Part shown: piece after piece, positions 6,579-7,712 of the stretch
Numbering within the stretch: the stretch's first letter is position 1
Layout: each line of letters starts with the position of its first letter
Source of the DNA: Treponema sp.
Lineage (GTDB): Bacteria; Spirochaetota; Spirochaetia; Treponematales; Breznakiellaceae
Assembly: GCA_031254175.1 (NCBI GenBank)
Contig: JAIRUY010000160.1
Span: 1-7,712 of the forward strand
Direction: 5' to 3'
DNA length: 7,712 bases
Translations under genes and position numbers: made by a program
The notes under the pieces: model-generated
The model's database searches: none
The model's input: only the letters and a program-made list of their open reading frames with translations
Told to the model about the DNA's origin: nothing

Positions 6579-6989
6579 TTATCTTTCCTCCATTTTAAGA
6601 CATTTATGAGGGCAGTATTTTACGCAAATTCCGCAGTGTTTACAGATAATCGGCAGAGTATGCTCTCCTGTAAAATGAACTGCGTTTACAATACATGCTT
6701 CCGCGCATTTTTTGCACATAATACATTTTTTACTGTTAAATATAACGCCGCCGCCTTCTCTGTCTGTCAATGCGCCCGTCGGGCAAACGGCGGCACACGC
6801 CCTTTCATCGACACATGCAAGGCAGTATATTGCATGGAACTTGCCGGTTGCCAAGCCTCCCAGAGAACGAATCTTTATCGCGCTTTCATCATCAGAATAA
6901 CTTTTATGATTTATGCCGGCACAGACGCGCTGACATGTAAAGCATCCGTTGCACTTGTTCATTTGATCTGCTTTTAATATTTTACTCAT
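6579..6989 (-). CDS. Four-cluster ferredoxin-like electron-transfer subunit of AOR
   Basis: A 136-residue iron-sulfur protein of the HycB/AorA type, expected to carry electrons between the adjacent AOR subunit and a soluble carrier. Sixteen cysteines fall into four [4Fe-4S] sets: C13, C16, C19, C23; C56, C59, C65, C69; C89, C92, C95, C99; and C116, C119, C122, C126. An extra C130 follows. The second set has the wider C-x2-C-x5-C-x3-CP spacing seen in such subunits, and the last set ends CP. There is no twin-arginine or other signal peptide, so it is cytosolic. It is the first gene of the operon. Its stop touches the AOR start, which argues for a stoichiometric complex. The ATG at 6989 has only a weak GGGA about six bases upstream, behind a leader that may be structured. 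No flavin or NAD-binding subunit is present, unlike three-subunit AorABC enzymes. Confidence 0.9.
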   Translation of the reverse strand: MSKILKADQMNKCNGCFTCQRVCAGINHKSYSDDESAIKIRSLGGLATGKFHAIYCLACVDERACAAVCPTGALTDREGGGVIFNSKKCIMCKKCAEACIVNAVHFTGEHTLPIICKHCGICVKYCPHKCLKMEER

Positions 6990-7056
6990 TTATTGTCCCG
7001 AATATCTTTAATTTGTATTCTCAACGAAAGTCTCAAAGGTACTCAAATGTATCATA

Positions 7057-7145
7057 AATGTCTGCCTTGTAGCAACTCTCCGGCCTTTACGCATTTGGGT
7101 GGGAATTGCTACAAGGTGGATATTCATGCCAGCAGAGGTAGACAT
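7057..7145. ncRNA. Candidate structured RNA: long hairpin with alternative outer pairing
   Basis: CCTTGTAGCAA (7065-7075) and TTGCTACAAGG (7106-7116) are perfect inverted 11-mers. On the plus strand pairing runs outward without a break for eight more pairs (7057-7064 with 7117-7124), three of them G-U wobbles. On the minus strand those three would be A-C mismatches. The 30-base loop can add TCC (7079-7081) with GGA (7102-7104). A second pairing, ATGTCT (7058-7063) with AGACAT (7140-7145), competes with the outer stem, giving two exclusive folds. On the minus strand this lies in the ferredoxin-AOR-MoeA leader, where a Moco/Tuco-type riboswitch would be expected, but I cannot match that consensus. 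The wobble polarity favours a plus-strand RNA. Strand and class are open. Confidence 0.45.
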
Positions 7146-7174
7146 GGGGTTTGCTGTGAAAAACTGTCTAAAAT

Positions 7175-7180
7175 ATCATA
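7175..7180 (-). promoter_or_regulatory. Possible -10 element of the ferredoxin-AOR-MoeA operon
   Basis: Read on the minus strand, 7180 to 7175 is TATGAT, five of six matches to the -10 consensus. It would place the transcript start near 7168, upstream of the hairpin and about 180 bases before the ferredoxin ATG. No good -35 lies at 16-18 bases. A TTGTCA at 7209-7204 is about 23 bases away, too far for standard spacing. Confidence 0.25.
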
Positions 7181-7202
7181 CATAATTGTATTTATTCATG
7201 AA

Positions 7203-7232
7203 TTGACAAACCAAGATCAGGAATAGTATGAT
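7203..7232 (+). promoter_or_regulatory. Promoter of the DUF433 gene, adjacent to its start codon
   Basis: TTGACA (7203-7208) and TATGAT (7227-7232) are separated by 18 bases. Only six bases separate the -10 element from ATG 7239, so the transcript would start at about the A of the ATG and be leaderless. The nearest purine-rich AGGA (7219-7222) is 16 bases from the ATG, too far for a normal ribosome binding site. Confidence 0.5.
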
Positions 7233-7238
7233 AAAATC

Positions 7239-7475
7239 ATGGGCACTGAGGAACTTTCAAAATATATTGAAATCAATAAAAATATTCGCTTTGGAAAACC
7301 TTGTATAAAAGGAACCAGAATAACAGTCGGGGATATTCTCCAGTGGTTATCTGAGGGAATTCCTGCCTCTGAAATACTTGATGATTACCCTCCGCTAAAA
7401 GCAGTCCATATACAAGCGGCTTTGGCCTTTGCTGCCCGCCGTGAAGAAATTGTAAAAGTTTTAGCAACAGTATAA
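7239..7475 (+). CDS. DUF433 family protein, antitoxin-like
   Basis: A 78-residue protein of the DUF433 family (PF04255). These small proteins with a helix-turn-helix-like fold are usually found next to a PIN-like DUF5615 protein and are thought to be its antitoxin and autoregulator. The family core is clear: YIEINKNIRFGKPCIKGTRITVGDILQWL, then LSEGIPASEILDDYPPLKAVHIQAALAFAARREEI. Length is typical. ATG 7239 puts the conserved block at its usual distance from the start. Its expected partner follows after seven bases but is broken, so this looks like an orphan antitoxin or a remnant operator-binding protein. The gene is AT-richer than the AOR operon and lies divergent to it, which fits an accessory gene. 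Family assignment is strong; an active antitoxin role is inference. Confidence 0.88.
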   Translation: MGTEELSKYIEINKNIRFGKPCIKGTRITVGDILQWLSEGIPASEILDDYPPLKAVHIQAALAFAARREEIVKVLATV

Positions 7476-7482
7476 ATATTTT

Positions 7483-7678
7483 ATGAAACTTCTATTGGAT
7501 GCAAATCTTTCCTGGAAATTGGTTAGCATTTTAACACCAATATTTGGAGAGTGCGCATATGTCGATCATAAAAGCATTATCGCAATTATTAATAAACGCA
7601 AAACAGGATATTGAAGAAATGGAAAATCGTGAATATGGATTATTAGAAATATATGGTCCCCTCGAAATAATCAAATGA
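7483..7678 (+). pseudogene. Internally deleted, frameshifted DUF5615 (PIN-like) toxin gene
   Basis: ATG 7483 opens MKLLLDANLSWKLVSIL, the typical DUF5615/PIN-like N terminus with its metal-binding aspartate (D6), then TPIFGECAYVDH. After this the frame gives IIAIINKRKTGY and stops at 7612-7614, 43 residues in all. In the +1 frame, 7559-7678 reads MSIIKALSQLLINAKQDIEEM and so on to YGLLEIYGPLEIIK, which resembles the normal C-terminal helix and end of the same family. The roughly 60 central residues expected in a full protein of about 110, including the IVTxDxDF-like acidic motif, are missing. The simplest reading is an internal deletion that also shifted frame, near 7566-7575. It starts seven bases after the DUF433 stop with no ribosome binding site of its own. 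The gene should be inactive as a nuclease; either fragment could still be translated. Confidence 0.75.
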
Positions 7679-7712
7679 AAAAAAAAATAATCGTAAATGT
7701 TCAATCTTCGCT

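Noticed and set aside
6606..6977. Plus-strand cysteine-containing frame of 123 residues opposite the ferredoxin gene
   Set aside because: The minus strand encodes sixteen cysteines in four perfect cluster motifs. The opposite frame is an artefact of those codons.
7057..7145. Confident call of a Moco or Tuco riboswitch
   Set aside because: Position ahead of an AOR and MoeA operon is suggestive, but I cannot align the conserved Moco RNA core, and wobble pairs favour the opposite strand. It is kept as an unclassified structured candidate.
6993..7226. 77-codon plus-strand reading frame in the intergenic region upstream of DUF433
   Set aside because: It spans the hairpin and the TTGACA promoter element, starts with a non-ATG codon and resembles no family I recognise. 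The inverted-repeat structure explains the sequence better.

Overview
The window looks like chromosomal DNA of an anaerobic bacterium. It carries a tungsten-type aldehyde:ferredoxin oxidoreductase (AOR), a four-cluster ferredoxin partner, and a MoeA cofactor insertase fused to a periplasmic-binding-protein-like (PBP-like) domain. This combination is typical of strict anaerobes. The style of NrdR and of the glycosyltransferase start would suit a treponeme-like spirochaete or a clostridial/Negativicutes lineage. I cannot choose between them from this window, and taxonomy is inference only.

Layout. (1) 1-850 is an AT-rich accessory segment. It holds a small XRE-type regulator (6-326), a 53-residue gene of unknown function (586-747), an imperfect inverted-repeat pair around 336-534, and a 20-bp exact direct repeat (458-477 and 829-848). 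(2) 866-1583 holds nrdR (984-1439), preceded by a promoter crowded with NrdR-box-like sites and followed by two tandem intrinsic terminators. (3) 1635-2804 is a GT4 glycosyltransferase with its own promoter and ribosome binding site. (4) 2829-6989, on the minus strand and convergent with the glycosyltransferase, is a tight operon. In transcription order it is ferredoxin-like subunit (6989-6579), AOR catalytic subunit (6578-4803) and MoeA-PBP fusion (4796-2829), with intergenic gaps of 0 and 6 bases. (5) 6990-7238 is a divergent intergenic region with a long, nearly continuous hairpin and overlapping divergent promoter-like elements. (6) 7239-7678 is a DUF433-type antitoxin-like gene followed by an internally deleted, frameshifted DUF5615-type (PIN-like) partner.

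How the genes work together. In the operon, the AOR subunit would oxidise an aldehyde (or run the reverse reaction) at a pterin-bound tungsten or molybdenum. Electrons would pass through its own [4Fe-4S] cluster to the four clusters of the small subunit. The MoeA fusion would insert the metal, and its extra domain may bind a ligand that tunes or supplies that step. NrdR represses ribonucleotide reductase genes that lie outside the window and appears to control itself. The small regulators at both ends look like orphaned or decaying pieces of toxin-antitoxin or other accessory modules around a conserved core.

The points most worth a second look are the hairpin at 7057-7145, whose wobble pairs favour transcription on the plus strand; the altered pterin motifs of the AOR; the NrdR-box cluster on nrdR itself; and the broken DUF5615 gene.
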